Of a DNA stretch of 5,873 nucleotides, positions 5,269 to 5,873 are shown in pieces. The stretch comes from an uncultured Lentisphaeraceae bacterium (GTDB lineage: Bacteria; Verrucomicrobiota; Kiritimatiellia; RFP12; DVOR01), in contig CAMGJH010000081.1 of NCBI GenBank assembly GCA_946056345.1, forward strand, positions 1 to 5,873. Reading direction: 5' to 3'. Each line of letters starts with the position of its first letter. Within the stretch, counting starts at the first letter, position 1. The notes under the pieces are model-generated. The model was given only the letters and a program-made list of their open reading frames with translations. It was not told the DNA's origin and ran no database searches. Made by a program: the position numbers and the translations under genes.

Positions 5269-5873
5269 ATGGCGGCGTGGAAGGGGGCGTTGCCGTGGGT
5301 GATGAGCTTTGAGGGGGCTTCGGCGTTGATCCTCTTTGCCTTGCCGATGGGGCTCTACTTCGGCTGTTTCCCGCAAGCCTACCTGAAGTTCGCTTCGCCG
5401 CTGATTGGGCAGTTGGTCATTCTGCTGGCGTTGGGAACGTGCCTGGCGCAGTGGCCAGCGGCGTTGTGGGAGACGCTTGCCGAACCGAGCGTCCTCTCCG
5501 CGTTGGGGATGGCGATGTTGATTTGCATTGCGGGGATGATGGTGGGGTCGTGGGCCTCGAATTGGCTCGATGTCCACACGCGCTGGAAGCCGGGTGCGGC
5601 GCACGGGGTGGCCACGGTGATGGTGATGGGGTCCTTGTGCGCACTGGCCGGGGCCGAGGGGTGGTTGTGGCGCAACCAGGGGGCCGGGCGGCCGGCCCGG
5701 GAGGTCTGCCGCGAGGTGTGGAAAGCGCAGGAGCGTTCGGTGCCGGCGCAGGCGCAGGTATGGTTGGAGGCGCCGTGGCGCGGCGTGGAGGACTTCTTGG
5801 TTTGGCGGCACACGCAGGGGCGGACGCTCTATCCGGTGCGCGCGGGGGCCACCAAGGGGCGCAACATCTGCCT
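5269..5873 (+). CDS. Membrane protein, probable continuation of the DUF2723-like gene (3' partial)
   Basis: The frame is open from 5242 to the window edge, in the same frame as the preceding gene and separated from it only by TAG 5239-5241. ATG 5269 is the first ATG; GTG 5248 is an alternative. No good ribosome binding site precedes either one, which favours an interrupted single gene over two genes. From ATG 5269, hydrophobic segments lie near residues 16-34 (GASALILFALPMGLYFG), 43-61 (PLIGQLVILLALGTCLA), 75-96 (VLSALGMAMLICIAGMMVG) and 112-132. A presumably soluble portion begins near 133 (RNQGAGRPAREVCREVWK...) and runs off the window. A block of membrane helices followed by a soluble C-terminal domain is what a complete DUF2723-like protein would show after its N-terminal helices. 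I recognise no catalytic motif. Codon use is less G-biased than in the upstream part. Confidence 0.72.
   Translation, partial: MAAWKGALPWVMSFEGASALILFALPMGLYFGCFPQAYLKFASPLIGQLVILLALGTCLAQWPAALWETLAEPSVLSALGMAMLICIAGMMVGSWASNWLDVHTRWKPGAAHGVATVMVMGSLCALAGAEGWLWRNQGAGRPAREVCREVWKAQERSVPAQAQVWLEAPWRGVEDFLVWRHTQGRTLYPVRAGATKGRNIC

Noticed and set aside
4726..5811. 361-codon open frame on the minus strand
   Set aside because: Its translation is dominated by Arg, Pro, His and Gln with no hydrophobic core or motif. This is what the antisense of G-ending Leu/Ala/Val/Gly codons produces. The plus-strand frame there has coherent membrane segments.

Overview
This is a bacterial window that appears to lie in a cell-surface polysaccharide gene cluster. 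It holds five plus-strand open frames and one 360-base intergenic region. The likely source is a GC-rich, Gram-negative-like bacterium. The membrane protein at 4348 looks most like the bacterial DUF2723/TMEM260-like proteins I associate with the Verrucomicrobiota/Kiritimatiellota/Lentisphaerota group. That placement is from memory and weak.

Layout. (1) Positions 2-2131 carry a long AT-rich gene, cut off at its 5' end by the window edge. It encodes a family 2 glycosyltransferase fused to a CDP-glycerol glycerophosphotransferase-like domain. (2) A 1-base stop/start overlap (TAATG) leads to a 189-residue protein of unknown function with three PYG-centred motifs and a C-terminal coiled coil (2131-2700). 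(3) Three bases later begins a second GT2 glycosyltransferase, resembling galactofuranosyl/rhamnosyl transferases, with an unrecognised C-terminal extension (2704-3987). These three genes look like one translationally coupled operon that adds sugars and perhaps polyol-phosphate to a surface glycan. (4) Positions 3988-4347 are non-coding and highly structured. They hold three 22-bp AT-rich tandem units with 13-bp palindromic cores, then a GC-rich 26-bp inverted repeat with CCCGGG motifs also spaced 22 bp apart, then a convincing extended -10 promoter. (5) That promoter and a GAGAGG ribosome binding site serve a polytopic membrane protein (4348-5241). It ends at a TAG inside a poly-G-rich stretch. 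The same frame then stays open to the end of the window (5242-5873) and encodes more membrane segments. The two parts are either one interrupted gene or two adjacent genes.

Composition is strikingly mosaic. The first gene is AT-rich, and the switch to GC-rich DNA falls at the overlap with gene 2. The second half of the GT2 gene is C-rich on the plus strand. The membrane-protein gene is extremely G-rich, with most codons ending in G and several runs of 6-10 G. The C-to-G skew reversal coincides with the repeat-filled intergenic region.
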